In this document: positions 1 to 13,235 of the stretch, one piece after another
How positions within the stretch are numbered: the stretch's first letter is position 1
Layout of the letters: each line of letters begins with the position of its first letter
Assembly: GCF_019097595.1 (NCBI RefSeq)
Contig: NC_080734.1
Span: forward strand, 10,940,392 to 11,004,391
DNA: 64,000 bases
Direction: 5' to 3'
Origin: Hemibagrus wyckioides
Taxonomy: Eukaryota > Chordata > Actinopteri > Siluriformes > Bagridae
Position numbers and translations under genes: made by a program
Notes under the pieces: model-generated
What the model saw: only the letters and a program-made list of their open reading frames with translations
Told to the model about the DNA's origin: nothing
Database searches by the model: none

Positions 1-3000
1 ATGACATATGTATGTTCAACCCTGAAGATGTGCTGATGGATACTGTGGTTGGAGGGAAATAAGACATAAGGGCTCAGAGGATGAAGAAAACCTATCACAA
101 ATTACTTACACATTCTGTAATGATAGTGTAGGCGTCTGATTACCACTGATGAAACCTTTGCAAACTAGCTTTTTTCCCTGGAAGCCTATTAACAACTATA
201 TCCACTGTAATATTCTGCCCACACAAGCCCCAATTCCAGCTGACTCTGGGCCTGCTAACGTGGCTGGATTTCAGCCAGTATCTGATATCACTGTGGAAAT
301 GAGCAAAGTGGCTTTGACATGTATATAACTATCCACAGGTGGGAAGAACAAAATAATAATAAGAACAAATCAAAATAACTGTGTTCCTGTATTTAAGCAT
401 TTGTAACTTACTTGATGTTTACTGTTTTACTTTTACTTAAGAAAAATCTCAGCTTTTTCACGCTACACGCTACATTTCATTATAATCATACATTTTGAAA
501 TGGACTTTTTGGCTTCTCACAGCTTCAAGAAGTTTCACTAAATTCCTAACATATGCAAGAGTGAGACCTAAATCCCCATGACATTAATCTGTCTGTTGCT
601 ACGTTCACGTTTGTTTTGTGAGACGTAGTTATTTGCATTCAGGCAGCGTTGTCAGCATTATTATCATGCTAGCTAATGTTTCAGAGATTAGGAATAAATC
701 TGTAGTTAGCCTTTAGCTATTTTTAGGACAACTAATTTACCTTCGATAAACAAAATCATTGTGTGATTTGAAGCCTTGTCATTGTCAAGTCTTTCTTGCA
801 GATTATACTTTCCTACTTCAATTTGAGAGAAAACATTGCACAGAGTATTTATTTAGAGAATGTTTGCATTTCTATTTGAGTAATGAATTAGAGTACCATT
901 ATATCTGCAAGTATCTACAGTATTTATTTATATATTTAAAATCCGATTACTAAAATCCCATGTATTGTTCCTCTTCACCTTCTTCATCTTTTGAATAGAT
1001 CTTTGGGTATCTATAGAGCACAGCTATGACGAAAGATGTCTCAGTCATATAACTTAAAGCAGTTTTATTTGGACGAGTAAAATGAAATCATCCCAAACTC
1101 TAAAAAAAAACGATTAAGTGTCTTCTCTGACTAAAAAGCTTGTCTAAGGTACTCATCTGAGTATTAATAGATAAGATTCCCTACACTCACTTTCTGAAGG
1201 AAAAAAAAGGTACAAAATCTGTACTCTTGTGGCTACCACCCCAGTGACAAGCAGTGGTACAGACTGATCCCTGTTGTGAAGCCACAGTGAAGTTTTTACA
1301 ATAACACAGCTTAATAATGTACTGAGAGACATTCACTAGCCAAATATTTCCCAAAGGAACCTTGTATGTTTTATGAAAAATGCAAAGCCTGCCAGCTGAA
1401 CAGACCCTTGCTCAACAACATGATTGCCTTTACGTTTTCTCTTCCACAGGATCACTGTGGAGAAAGATAAACTACCTGTCTGTTTTTTTTTCCTCATACA
1501 AAGATTCCATTGCTTCAATGCTTTGGGGGCAAAAAGCATTGAAGCATGATAGATTTTGGATTCATTAGTTACATAATTTGAGTTATTTAATTGTACAAAA
1601 GTATTTTAGGGGGGTAGATTAGGGTGACCTGCTCCTGCTATGTTTTTTAGGAAGACTGATAGACTTTGTTGTTTCCTCAGGGAGATTAAAAACAACAGAA
1701 AGTCACCCATATGTTGGGTAGATCAGCAGGCCAAATGTTGCTCTAAATTTATCTGATTTAAAAATCTGTGATTATTTCATTTCCTGAGATAAGGACTTTC
1801 TTGCTGTGTGCTCATTATAGTCTTTTCATCCTATGCTAATTTTGGAAAGACAAAACCCCTGGCTGGAGGGGACGACCTATTGTAGCCAGACTGGAAGTGG
1901 TTCAAATGCAAGCAGCCAAAATAAACTGGAATTGGCATATTATCAATGGAATCAAGAACAGCAAAGCAATATCCATAGCACAGAGCAATCACATTCCCAT
2001 GCAAGCTTTTCTACAAAGAAGCAGCTGTTAAAAATTTGTCAAAATTTAGTTTAGAAAACGTACAGTAAACAGACGTTCTAAGGGTGTTTCAGAAAACATG
2101 AAGAAATCATCTAGCTATTTATTCTTTACATGCAGGAATTGTTCTTGGCCAACTACATTATCTATGTTAGTTAAACACACAGTTGTACAATAATGTGGTG
2201 GCTCCTGGTGTTCATGTTGCTGGGCTTCTGTTATTCTGTGTTCTGATCTTATCAGGTGGTCATGACTTTTTGGCCATTCGCATTTGGTTCCTATTTGAAA
2301 GTCTCATTGCACTGCAAGAACAGAGTCCATTAATTCACCCCAGATGATTCCCACTCAGGAAATTAGGGTCCGATTATAGTGATCCGAGGGAGCGGCCAGG
2401 GGTCTGTAACATGGAGGAGAGGAAAATGAATGGGGGGACTGGGAAAAAAAACTTGGAAAGCTGTTGAACAAATGTTTGTATCTTTTAGTGTATAGTTTGT
2501 TCTATGGTATACAGAAGGGTCTTCCACATGGCTGCTGCTGTTCTTTCTGTGTGGTGGATGTGAAGGAGAAAGCTGTTCCATGTGTATGACCTTTTCCACA
2601 TGTGAGTTTGTCATGCCTGAATCATACGTTCAAAGTGCAATTTAGGGAAACTGTATTAAAATACTAGAGGAGAAAGGTTACTCCAATAATCCACACAGGA
2701 TCTGCTCATTATGTATTCACTAGTCAATCTGAGGACTTTTATGGGACAAGGTTTAATAGAGACACCAGACAGCAGTAAAGCCCTGTTATGGTGAGGTATT
2801 TAAAAGTCACTTTTAAAGGAATACATGTTTTTAACCTTCTTGTTTTAAATGTGTGATTAGTAAATACAAGGATATCAGGAGGTTCATCATATTTTTTTCC
2901 AAAACAAAAATTTTAACTACAACTATTATATTTCACTGATAAGGATGGAAACGATGTTCTTGTTTATGCAACCAGATGTAATTCTGGTTAAACTTTCTAT

Positions 3001-3426
3001 CCCTTCATCAGTACACAGTGATGTTTAGTTTAATTTAACAATTAACAGTGTCTTCCTATTCAGAAAATATCTCATCTCTGAAAGCAGAAATTATACAGAA
3101 TTAAAGCTAAAATGACAAATGCCTTTTATTAAAGAATTAATTGTGCTATGAAAAATATCTGTTTCACATAGATCTTTATTGGCTGCTCCAACAACTGCCC
3201 TCAGTATACTGTTCCTTAGTACAGAGAAAGATCAAAATAAGCGATGAGCATATATACACACCACTGAGGAGTACTCCTTAATGCTTTCCTAAAGCACCTG
3301 CTCAGAAAAACACTAATGGCAAGAAATGACACAGTCCTACAATTTAACGCATGAAATAGGTTTATGATGATCAGAATTCCAACACTGAAATTTCTCTCAT
3401 CAGTTTGGTTGCATCTAATCTTCGGT
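1..3426. other. Intergenic flank, no gene seen
   Basis: AT-rich non-coding sequence. The open frames here are short (under 85 codons) and show no recognisable domain. No repeat family was recognised. The stretch at about 1870-2050 is more complex in composition and is listed separately as an enhancer candidate. Confidence 0.7.
1870..2050. promoter_or_regulatory. Candidate conserved non-coding element
   Basis: Repeat-free, balanced-composition stretch in AT-rich surroundings. It contains POU/SOX-like words such as GGCATATTATCAATGG and several ACAA/TTGT cores. A 73-codon open frame crosses it but resembles no known protein. The enhancer call is inference from texture and from the nearby sox11 gene; no alignment was possible. 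Confidence 0.25.
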
Positions 3427-3463
3427 TACACACACACACACACAGACACACACACACATACAC
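3427..3463. repeat. CA microsatellite
   Basis: Interrupted (CA)n dinucleotide run with a CAGA and a CATA interruption. The cysteine/valine and histidine/threonine peptides read through it are artefacts. Confidence 0.95.
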
Positions 3464-4554
3464 AAAGCTGTAGCCCAGTGTCCACACATTACAAAGAAAT
3501 GTTTCATTTCTCCAAATGCCAGAAAATTCATTTTCCCCACCATATCTCCAAGCACTCTACTGTGGTGCCCCCCTGCTGAGGCATCTCCAGGCTTCATTTG
3601 CATAGCAGCAAGTAGATCTCATCTACTCCTCTCACACTTGTCTGCCACCTTCATCTAAACACATAATGAAATTGTCTCGGTTGTCTACCTGATTTAATGT
3701 TGTCCGACAACAGCCCAGTCAAAGAGAAATGCAAGGAGAAGGGTGCATGAGGTGAGCTATAAATGGATATATAAACGTCTTTTCCTCCCTTCTAACTGAC
3801 AGGAGCTCTGGCATGATGTTGTACGTTCACTTTCACCTCAAATCACCTGCTCAAGTGTGGCATCACTGGCTTTGTGCTCACTCCTTCGCATGTATTATTA
3901 ACCTTAAGACTGTTCCAAGGAGCATGTTTCCTACAAGCTAAGTTGGGAAGCTTGTGGCGGTGGAGGAAATGATTTGAAACTTTATACAGTTTTATAGGAC
4001 TGACTCCATTCTTGGCCAACACTACACTTGGCATAGAGCACTGTATAGAACAATATGTGTTGCTCGTCTGCTTGGGAACTACACCCACACACTTTTTCCA
4101 GTCAATTCTCTCTAGGAAATCTTCTCACCATGTTCATTTGGGTTACTGTAGAGCAACAAGGTTAGATTCAATCCATAACGCCAATCCACCCAGTTAGTCC
4201 TACCTAAAATAGAGTCTAAACATGTTTGCTTTCTCTCCAGGTTTCGCTCGGTGGTTCACCAGTGTTCGTTGCACCGTACCGGGCCCTCCCTTCAGACATG
4301 GATGTGTAACAGTGCCTCAGGTTTGCAGTGGGTTTGTATTGTGATCCAGATATATTCTATGGCAAAGGAGGGAAGTTAAAAAGAGGCACATTGGGGCACA
4401 GCAGAAATCAATAGGCCTATTATTCTCGACGGTGCTTGCTCTGTCTCTCTTGCGCTGAAGTTCAGATTAGCAGGATCGAGCAGAATAGATGCCTCCCACC
4501 TCTAACTCTTGTTTTCTAAAGGGTCAATAAGGCTTAAATGTTTGCATCCAAATG

Positions 4555-4690
4555 CTACTTATGCAGGAGGAATGAGCACACCATTGCAGTGGACCCTACA
4601 AAGTTAATGAGACACGCACTGACCAATCCTGGCATTTTTAACAGCCTTGTCAATTGGAAACTTTAAATTCTTTTGAGGTTTGTGTAGGCA
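4555..4690. promoter_or_regulatory. Candidate conserved non-coding element
   Basis: Repeat-free stretch with a SOX-like site (CCTTGTCAATTGG) near 4651-4663 and an inverted CCAAT-like word (GACCAATCC) near 4621. Enhancer function is inference only. Confidence 0.25.
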
Positions 4691-6426
4691 GACTAAACTT
4701 CATTCTGCTTGTTGCTGCTAAATCTCTTACATCAGTCTGTATGTTACTTCACTTTTTTTTCTTTCTTTTCTTCTATACTCCTTTTTTCCAGTTTGCTTGA
4801 GGTTAGATAATTATTTCAACGTCTTCTAGAGTTGGACCAACTAACGCATTTCAGTGTTACAGAGGTAAAATTGGTAACTGAAATGAACATTGCATTTCTC
4901 AACACCCACTCAGGCAGGAAAATGTAATTTCTTATTCATGTTTGCATTTTGTAGATTCAAATATCGTTCAGTTAATAATTCAGTGCAGTGTGAGAGTGTC
5001 TTGCATGTTAATTGTAGATGAGTAGAGGTTTACACATTTGAATTCTTTGGATTGTCATTTGATGAACCACAGGCAAAGAACAGCTCATTCCCAAACAGTG
5101 TAACAGTAATATTGAAGACTACACGCTTCAATATCTTTTTTGTTTACTTAAAAAAAATACACTAGCAAAAACTAGAGTTTAATGAAGCCTCCTTCCAATT
5201 TCTGGTTAATGGAAGTGAACGCTTCTCCAAGTATTTCATCGTGCCTAGCAAAATATGCATGACAGAAGACATTTTTTAATTGAAGAGAATTTTTAATACT
5301 CTCAAACACTCTGAGGCTGCAAAGAGAAGTTGATATGATTTGCTGCCTCCCCTGCAACATTGCACCGCTCTGTAGTAGAATTGCAGGACCTTCTTTACCT
5401 GCTTTTTGTGTCCTGCATTTTCCCCCAAGGGCCCAATTTAGTGTAGGGTCATTGCTTAGGGAAGGAGATTTACAAATGTTTAAGAGTGTAACAAGGACCA
5501 GCATGGATTCTTTCTAGCTAGCCCTCTTCATTTGGTATTTAGTAAAATAAAATCCTAGGACCAGGAGAATTTCCACAAGAAAACTCCACTGCCCTGTCAT
5601 TAACCTATAGCTCTATACAGCTGTAGCCCTCATCTATCCATGATGGAGCTTGAGGACTGCAATCCAAGCACAATGGCAGCAAACACTGAGTGTAAAGCAG
5701 CAGAACCTCTTCAAACAGCCAGCCAGCATGGGAGCAGATCAGGGCCTCCAACAGCTGCCCTAAGCCCCATTCACTACTACTGAGCAAAAAAAAAAAATAG
5801 CTGTTCCTAATTCCAAAGGCTGCTTAATGTAAGCCTTTTTTCTAGGGCTATTTTCTTCTCTTCCTCACGTCTTCATTATCTTAGATCTTTTAAAGCAAAA
5901 ACAGAGTGTGACTAAAATGCGTCTGTTATGCACCTTGAAACAAATATAATGTGCATGTGGAGCAGACAAGCTGGCAATGGATACAGCTCATGCAGCTGAC
6001 ATGTCTTCTGTTTCACTGCCTCCTTCATCCTGTCTCGAAACACGGCACTGCCCAGACACCTTTCAGTCATTAGAGTACTCCAGCACATATAAAAAAACTC
6101 TTTGATGGGGATCTTGATTTCCTGCTTCTTTTTTTTTTCTTCTCCAACTCAGCTGGATTTGGCCCCCACTGAGAGCAGAGCCCCCTGCATTCCCCAGCCA
6201 TGTACCTACTGTACCAGCACACTTGTTACACCTAGCCCCACGCTGGCACACACACAAAGCAATTGGACATGCTCTATAAATTGTCACCCACATCCTTCCA
6301 GCCGAGGATGGAAAAACAAAATGGCAGGGGTTTAGCTCAGAGGGGGCACAACAACTGGAATGCATTCCACTTGAGGAATAGGGGGATATTCAATACATAT
6401 CAGCAGCTGGAAGCTTTCAGAAAGAC

Positions 6427-6450
6427 GTGTGTGTGTGTGTGTGTGTGTGT
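6427..6450. repeat. TG microsatellite
   Basis: Perfect (GT)n run of about 12 units followed by TTTTCTTT. Confidence 0.95.
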
Positions 6451-7414
6451 TTTCTTTAAAATGGAAGGAACCATAGGAGACATGCTTTGTCTGCCTAGTT
6501 TAAGTTTCAGACAAGTTTTACATTGAGGGCCACATAATATTTACATATCTGTACCAAGTGCATTAATTCAATATTATAATGCAGGAGTTCATCCAAGGTT
6601 CATTACTTACATTTTGTAGGTATGTTGTTTATGGAAAATTCTCAGACACTTCCAAGCATGTTATGTTTCCACCATGGTAGATATTCCGCATTGTGTCCAG
6701 CCCACCCAGAAATAACTTGTGCTTCTGCTTGGGCGTCTCTTGTTTACGGATTTTTTTTTTCCCAAACTAGTTACTGCTCCGAGACCAGCTCATGAAGAGA
6801 TGGGTGGATCATTTATGGACCAGAACACATTCCACGAGTGGTAGAGATACAGCTGAGAATCTCAGACAGTTGCAGAATTTTGTGTCTCTCATGGAGTCTT
6901 TAGCAGACACATTCCCGTGCTTAGCTCGTGTGGGTAATTTTACCCTGCCTCTGTGTGGCATGCCACAGGCTAAAGCACGTTGGTGCCCAACATGACTTGA
7001 CACGTTTTAATGATTTTTATGGCACAGGGTGGCATTCTAACAGGAAAATTGGACGACCCTTACACACACACCCCCACTTGCCACCCCCTCATGAAACATA
7101 GGAGTCTACAAACAAAAAATTTCACACTGATTAAAACCTCATTTCATTATTATTTTTTATTTCTGATAATACGTGTCAGGCATAAGAAACCCAGGCTTGT
7201 TATTTAATCCTTTTCTCATCTGACCTACAAGCTACAAAATGTGAACAGAGAGAAAACTCTTGTCTTTTATCTTCAAATGCATGCTTTTAATTATCTTTAT
7301 AAACAGTAACAGGTGGTTTGGAGCAATGCAAAGAGATTGCAGTTTCTGTCCCCTCAACTGTCTCCTCATTATTATGCGAAAGAGAGTTATTTTTTTGTAA
7401 TAGCTTTCTAACAC

Positions 7415-7520
7415 CCAGACCCCGAGGGGTCAACTGGCTTTAACAGCCCATTTAAAAGGCAGCATGCTTTAATTCCAATTAAGCAGGTCAAATCCTGCTT
7501 CCTAGCTGCCTCTTCTTAGC
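7415..7520. promoter_or_regulatory. Candidate conserved non-coding element
   Basis: Compact stretch with homeodomain-type ATTA words around CCAATTAAGCAGG and an imperfect inverted repeat (AAGCAGG...CCTGCTT). Repeat-free. Regulatory role is inferred from composition only. Confidence 0.22.
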
Positions 7521-8514
7521 GAGAATCTGAGTTTCATTCAAAACGCATGTACAGTATGTGTATAAAGGAGTCAAACACTCTTACAGCCACACACTCTGTG
7601 ACCTCGTTTATTATTTATTGCAAAAAATATCAGTCTAGTAAGGAATCAGAGACAAAGTGTCAGCGTCAAATAAGCCCTGATATTATTTCAGCTAAGAAAA
7701 CACAAAACACAGGTTCATACAGAAGTCACCGGTGTTGTCTTTAACCATCAGCTCCTTCACTATCCACCTTCCCTAATCTCCTGTGTAATAATTTAACAGG
7801 ACTGTCCGAGGGAATTAATCGTCTCTAATAGACTGGTCGATAAGATGATGTACTGTACATTGTACCTCCCCTAAAACCTCTCTCAACCCATTCGTGCAGA
7901 TGTAATGCTGCTGGTTTAACATGGATTTGTCAACCGCTCCGACTCAACCATCAATCTAACAGCAGTGGGCACTGCCTCTTATCAAGCAAACCCCCCCACA
8001 CCCACCTTCCCTTCCCTCTGTGCATGAAAATTGAAAACAAGCCAGCACAAATAGTCTGGGTAAATTATTATGAATACTCATTCCTTGTTCTTGTTCTTTT
8101 CCACTATTAATCTGCTATGAATCATTACATCTTTCTTGCAAGAAAGCACATGTTTGGACATTTCAAATGTAGCAACAATTCACATGTCCTGGGTGTATTT
8201 TCTTACTATTATTACTTTTTAGGCCATTTCATGCAATACATATGTGAACATTTTGTGCAGTTTAAGACGTTTCAGTTCGCCACTAATTCAGAGTCTGGGG
8301 TTTAGTGAGATTTTAGACTTTAAGCTCAACTTGCAAAGACTTGTGTTGTGCGAATGTCTGAAATGAACATCAGTGCTGTGTATTTGCCATGAAAGTACAC
8401 TCTTTCATAAATGTGCTTGCATTTTTTTGTGCTAAATTCAGCTAACAATGCTTCATTAGCAAATTGTTTTCAGAATATCACAGCTCCTTACTGTTAACTG
8501 TTAGCATGTCAACC

Positions 8515-9035
8515 GACCACCCCACCCCACTGCTACGCTCCCTCCACTGGCTTCCGGTAGCCGTCTGCATCAGATTTAACACGCTGACTTGCCTATAAAG
8601 CCAAAAATGGAACAGCACCTACTTACCTCAAAGAACTTGTCACACCCCACACTGCACCACGCTCCCTCCGATCCTCCAGCACTGCCCGACTGATCCGACC
8701 ATTTCTCGTGGTACAAGAAAGACATGCATCAAGACTCTTCTCTGTTCTGACACCTAGGTGGTGGAATGAACTGCCCCTAGCTGTCCAAACAGCTAAGACA
8801 CTGGCTGTCTTCAAACGACGTCTAAAGACCTACCTCTTCCTGAAGTACTAAAACTAGCACTTAAAAACACAACTTATCTATGTGCTTTTCTTACTATATT
8901 TCTCCTAGCAGAGTTTTAGACTGATGGTATTCTTAGTGCATGTCCCTACATCAGTTATCACATATTCATTAATAGAGACTTCAAAGCACTTCGGTAAATC
9001 ACTCTGGATAAAACTGTCTGGCAAATGCAAATGGA
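8515..9035 (+). mobile_element. 5'-truncated L2-like LINE, 3' end
   Basis: This is the C-terminal tail of a non-LTR retrotransposon reverse transcriptase followed by its 3'UTR. Translation gives LRSLHWLPVAVCIRFNTLTC near 8533-8592. In a different frame, WWNELPLAVQTAK and then FKRRLKTYLFLKY lead to a stop at 8849-8851. Both blocks are typical of the end of fish L2-clade ORF2. The frame change between them shows at least one indel, so the copy is dead. The tail near 8989-9029 (CACTCTGGATAAAACTGTCT followed by GGCAAATG) matches the usual 3' end of these elements. The upstream part of the LINE is missing, as expected from 5' truncation. Clade assignment is from recognition of the peptide, not a search. 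Confidence 0.8.
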
Positions 9036-10075
9036 AAAGAAATGTTAGTTTATGAATAACTTTGTGATTTCTAGTCTCAATATTGTAAAATCTGATCATA
9101 AAATAAATTCCACCAACACTTCCATTATTCATCAGATCCATCAGCAGGATCCAGTTCATGGGTGTGTGTATATATGAGCAAATTATACTTTAATAAATGC
9201 ATAATTTGCAGTAAAATAATCAAAACCACTAGTATAGCAAGTACAGTAGACTATTTGATAATTATAAAAATGTCAAGCATTTATAAATTAAAAATGTCAG
9301 TAATTTATAGTACAATTTTCTGTATGGGTAGAAGTGTACAAATGCAGCATAAGACTTTTATTGTCTATAGCACTCTTTATGCACAACTCTGAATCTGAGA
9401 AAAATAATGTTGATCATCACTGAACAACTGCACACACAGGAACCTTGCACTGCAATATAGATAATAGGGTTTTGCGTGCAAATCCCAGGCTCAGATGTGG
9501 ATCTTTATCAGCTCATTAGTCCTTTAGTTGAGTATTAGGTGCATTTGTGTACAAGAGGCACCATGAAGAGCTGCCCTGGATTCCGAGTCTTAGGGCAGAA
9601 TAAATACTCAAAGGTGCTTAGAGAGCATTACACATTTTTAAGGTTATTATATCATTTCAAATAAACAATAAAGCATTCCCAGTACAGTGTTATTTATTTT
9701 AATAAGCTGTTATTCAGTGTGTCACTTCTTTTTCTTGTTTTGTTTATAGCAAATTTGCTCATTTGTTCAGGCTGGAAACCTGACTCACATGCATTTATAT
9801 ATGAAGCTTGAATTAATTCTGACCTATATACGCACTAAAGTGAAAAGAAACCATGCTATAAATAGTGATGATGCAACTATACAAGATGTTTCTACATGAC
9901 TGTGACCTAAACAGCTTTATAAAAATCTGTCTTTTCAGTTGCAGCAACATCAGACAATAGTACATCTTATGCAACTTCACTGAAATTCATTTTCCCCCTG
10001 TTTACTTTGTTCCTCAGATATTAGAGAAATCTTTCAGATCTTGCTCAGATTTACTTCCTTTACTTTTTAGCCCTT
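9036..10075. other. Intergenic, nothing recognised
   Basis: AT-rich sequence with no open frame above 85 codons, no recognised repeat and no RNA gene. Confidence 0.6.
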
Positions 10076-10215
10076 AGTTCTGTACCGTTTTATGTAGCTC
10101 TGTGTCTTTATGTAGCACCAGGGTCCTGGAGGAACATTGTTTCATTTCACTATGTACTGCATCAGCTATATATGGTTGGAATGACAATAAACGCTTCTTG
10201 ATTTGACTTAAGATC
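10076..10215 (-). repeat. Teleost interspersed repeat fragment
   Basis: The sequence around TGGAATGACAATAAACGC and CACTATGTACTGCATCAG resembles the 3' tail of a common fish retroposon family (elements ending in a CAATAAA-type tail). Family name and orientation are uncertain. Confidence 0.5.
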
Positions 10216-10259
10216 CTGGATATCCTGATGAATGTTTTCCTCGTTCCCACATACACAGC

Positions 10260-11506
10260 CTAGGTGTCTGGGATGAAAAAGATTAAATCAAGATAAATCA
10301 TCTCAGCTCTTATTTATTACCTTTAAAGTGATATAGCAACCAACAAGAGCCAAGTGGGGAAAAAAAACAAATAGACTAATACGGTTTAGCTGGAAAAAAG
10401 AAAAAGAATAATCTTACAATAACCCCATTGCACAAGTGTGTAGACCTTTTTATCAGCAAGTGTAAAAAATTGGGCACCTCAGTGACATTATCAAGAGCAG
10501 GACGTCCCTCCAAAATTAATGAAAGAACAAAAAGGAAACTTATCAGAGAGGCTGTCAAGGGACCTACAACAACATTAAAGGAGCTGCAGGAATATCTGGT
10601 AAGTACTGGCCCCTCACTGCATGTCACACCAATCTCTCATACTCTTCATATTTATCGGCTATGGGGTAGGAGGGTTATACGAAAGCCCTTTCATATGGAA
10701 AAACACATCAGAGTAATCCTAAATCACCCCAAACCATGAGGAACAAATGATATGCTCAGTTTATACTGAAAAAGTAGAAGGTTTTGAGCCAAATTCTAAG
10801 ATATTTTTGGTGCAAAACAAAAATAAGATAGCTTATCACCCAAAGAACAGCATAGCCACTGTGAAGCATGGTGGTGGTAGTATCATGCTATGAGGCTGTT
10901 TCTCTTCAAATGGAACTAGCGCTCTAGTCAAGATAGCAGAAATCATGGATAATTCCAAATACCTATCTATTTTAGCACAAAACCTGCAGGCCGTAGACAG
11001 TTAGACAGCTGTAGATGAAGAAAAATGAGATCTTCCAGTACGATAACAAAGCCAAGCAAAAATCCAAGTCAACAAAGGAATGGCTTCAGGAGAGTTTTAG
11101 ATTGGTCCAATCAGAGTCCAGATCTAAATCCTATTGGAAACCTGTGGAATGATCTGAAGAGGGCTGGGCACCAGAGATCCTTTGGCAAATTCATAGATTT
11201 TGAGTACTTCTGTAGGGATGAGTGCAGCAAAATTCACCAGATCAAGATGTGCTAAGTTGGTAGACTCTTATTCAAGAAGACTGAGTGCTGTATTACAAGG
11301 AAACATGTGCATTAATAAAGTAATATTTCAGAGGTGTGCACATTCGTGTAACCAGATTATTGTTACACGAGATTTCTCCTACCTTCTTTTTTTTTCCACC
11401 TAAAACATTTCTATTTTTTCACTTGAATTTTATTGGTTGCTTTATTTATCACATTCTGTACCTCATAAAAACCTGCGAAGTGTGTAGACTTTTTATATCC
11501 ACTGTA
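10260..11506 (+). mobile_element. Degenerate Tc1-like transposon, IR/DR type
   Basis: A roughly 1.25-kb decayed Tc1/mariner element. Its right end finishes in CCACTGTA at 11499-11506. The outer right arm, read in reverse, is similar to the left arm near 10420-10445: CACAAGTGTGTAGACC on the left against CACGAATGTGCACACC on the right. This indicates long terminal inverted repeats. The extreme left tip is eroded, so the left boundary is approximate. Transposase fragments lie between the arms on the plus strand and are annotated separately. Confidence 0.8.
10428..11255 (+). pseudogene. Tc1-like transposase pseudogene (dead)
   Basis: Fragments of a Tc1 transposase in several frames. An N-terminal DNA-binding part carries the GRPSKI linker (about 10500-10520). 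The glycine-rich box reads VKHGGGSIML followed by a TGA stop where the family has tryptophan, then GCFSSNG (about 10861-10912). FQYDN near 11033-11047 keeps the second catalytic aspartate. SPDLNPIGNLWNDLK near 11117-11161 has glycine (GGA) in place of the third catalytic glutamate (GAA). The stop, frame changes and lost glutamate each prevent activity. Family assignment rests on these motifs and the flanking inverted repeats. Confidence 0.85.
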
Positions 11507-13235
11507 AGGGAAAACTGGGGATTGTCATATGCAAATAACGTTTAAGAAGGGACTAGTATGGGGGAGGTGGTGTTCACAGAGCTGAAGCCAACTCATCAAC
11601 TGCACTAAAATCTCTGCATGTCATACGGCAATCCATGAGTTAGATACAGGATTGTTTGTACGTTATTCTGTGTGATCAAATATCTGCTTACATCTATGAT
11701 TAACTTCGATGATTAAGGGTCATTGCCAAATATATTGAAATGATTGTAAGAATGTTATTTTTTAACATTACAGATGAATTTTCAAATACAATCACTAGCC
11801 CGGAAATCACCCAGTAAAACTAAACCTAAGCAAACCAGCATGACTTTAGGGTATTTATAAATTCTATGCGACACTATCCATATTACTTTTTCAATATCAT
11901 TCCGAAACATTCTACAATGCTGAAGTGGCTTATTTTCTTTTGGGTCATTTCTCTAGGCAGCTTTTCAAAGAACAAACACCAGAGAATGAAGTGCTCCACA
12001 AATGATGCTTTAGGCTGAAGCTTGTGTCACCTAGACTCTCCTGGAGGTTTCAATTTCTTTAGGTTCCTCTGTACTTCTAATAAGAGCCTTTCTGTAATGG
12101 GTAAGATTAATCCCTGCCTCCTTGCCACTACAGACAGGGTGGAGGGGTTTTGTCGTGTAATGGCTGCCATCCATCATTTAGGTCTATGCTTCATGTCAAT
12201 GGCTGTGAGGTAATGCTACTAGTCTAGCTGAGGAAATGGCTCAGAGAGCACTGGGACTCAAAATCATTGGGTGATTTGGTTGAACTGGCCTGTGGAAAAA
12301 TAAGGATGTATGTATCTTTTCTTTTTTTAATTTTCAAAAAGAAATCAAACAAAGCAGCTTGCTATGCCTCACACTTGGATATGTTAAAGAAATAAATAGG
12401 CGACATGTTTTGACTGCCCAGAGCATGGACGCATGTTCTTTGCATGTTTCTTCGTTCTGATGTTAAACAACCACAGACTGTATTCTTTGAATTCTCTGAA
12501 ATAGTCCCGATGACAAAAATCTCCTCTTCGCCTAAAAACATGTGCTGCACAGGAAGGTTAAAAATATATTCTTTTGGAGATCAGGAAACAGGAAATTGGA
12601 TTACAGGCTTGCTATGGTTCACTTTATGACATGCAAACCGTAGGAATAACGTGGAAAGGAAGTCGCTAGCTCCACCCCCCACCCCTCGCTACCCCCACCC
12701 TGCTTCAGGATAAGCTTCACCAGCAAATTATGGAGGGTTACAGAAGAGGAAATGTTCTGAAGCTCAGTATGTATTACAGAGAGAGGTCTACTTCTAACTA
12801 TGCAACATAAATAACAGCGGACACCGGTAAAATGTACTTTCTCCATTTAAATGCCATTTGGAGATAACACAAAAGGAGAGAATGACTGACATTTGGGGAA
12901 AATTGGGAGGAGACACTTAAAAGACACTCTGATATGGAGAGCTGGAAAATAGTGGTCTATATGTGCATATTTTACAGCCTTGAACTAGCAAACCAATATT
13001 CCATTTCAGTTTATCAGCTTTTCCTGATGGCCTGTTATACCATTACAACTGCAGGAGAACTAGGAAAGAATTTGATTGCGTGACTTCTTAAGACATTTGT
13101 GGGTTGTTGTTTTTTGTTTTGTTTTTTTTTGTTTTTTCAAATGTTCTGCTTTGGATTGTTTTTATTCAGTTTAGGACAATCAACAATTTAAAGCTTCACA
13201 AGCTGTATATAACCAGTTCCACAAAACTCTGCTGT
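11507..13235. other. Intergenic, no gene seen
   Basis: No coding or RNA gene and no transposon recognised. It includes the C-rich block at 12675-12700 and a T-rich patch at about 13107-13137. Confidence 0.6.
12675..12700 (-). other. Putative G-quadruplex tract
   Basis: The plus strand carries four C runs (CCCCCC, CCCC, CCCCC, CCC) with loops of 1, 6 and 1 bases, so the minus strand fits a G-quadruplex pattern. No gene is adjacent, so a regulatory role is not implied. Confidence 0.6.

Larger units (their letters stand above)
3464..8513. other. Intergenic flank, no gene seen
   Basis: No coding gene or recognised transposon. It contains a TG microsatellite at 6427-6450 and a few repeat-free stretches (4555-4690, 5620-5770, 7415-7520) that look like possible regulatory sequence. 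Open frames are at most about 110 codons and have no domain signature. Confidence 0.6.

Noticed and set aside
5172..5504. 110-codon minus-strand frame
   Set aside because: No domain, no ATG-linked promoter or splice signals, and overlapped by another frame on the opposite strand.
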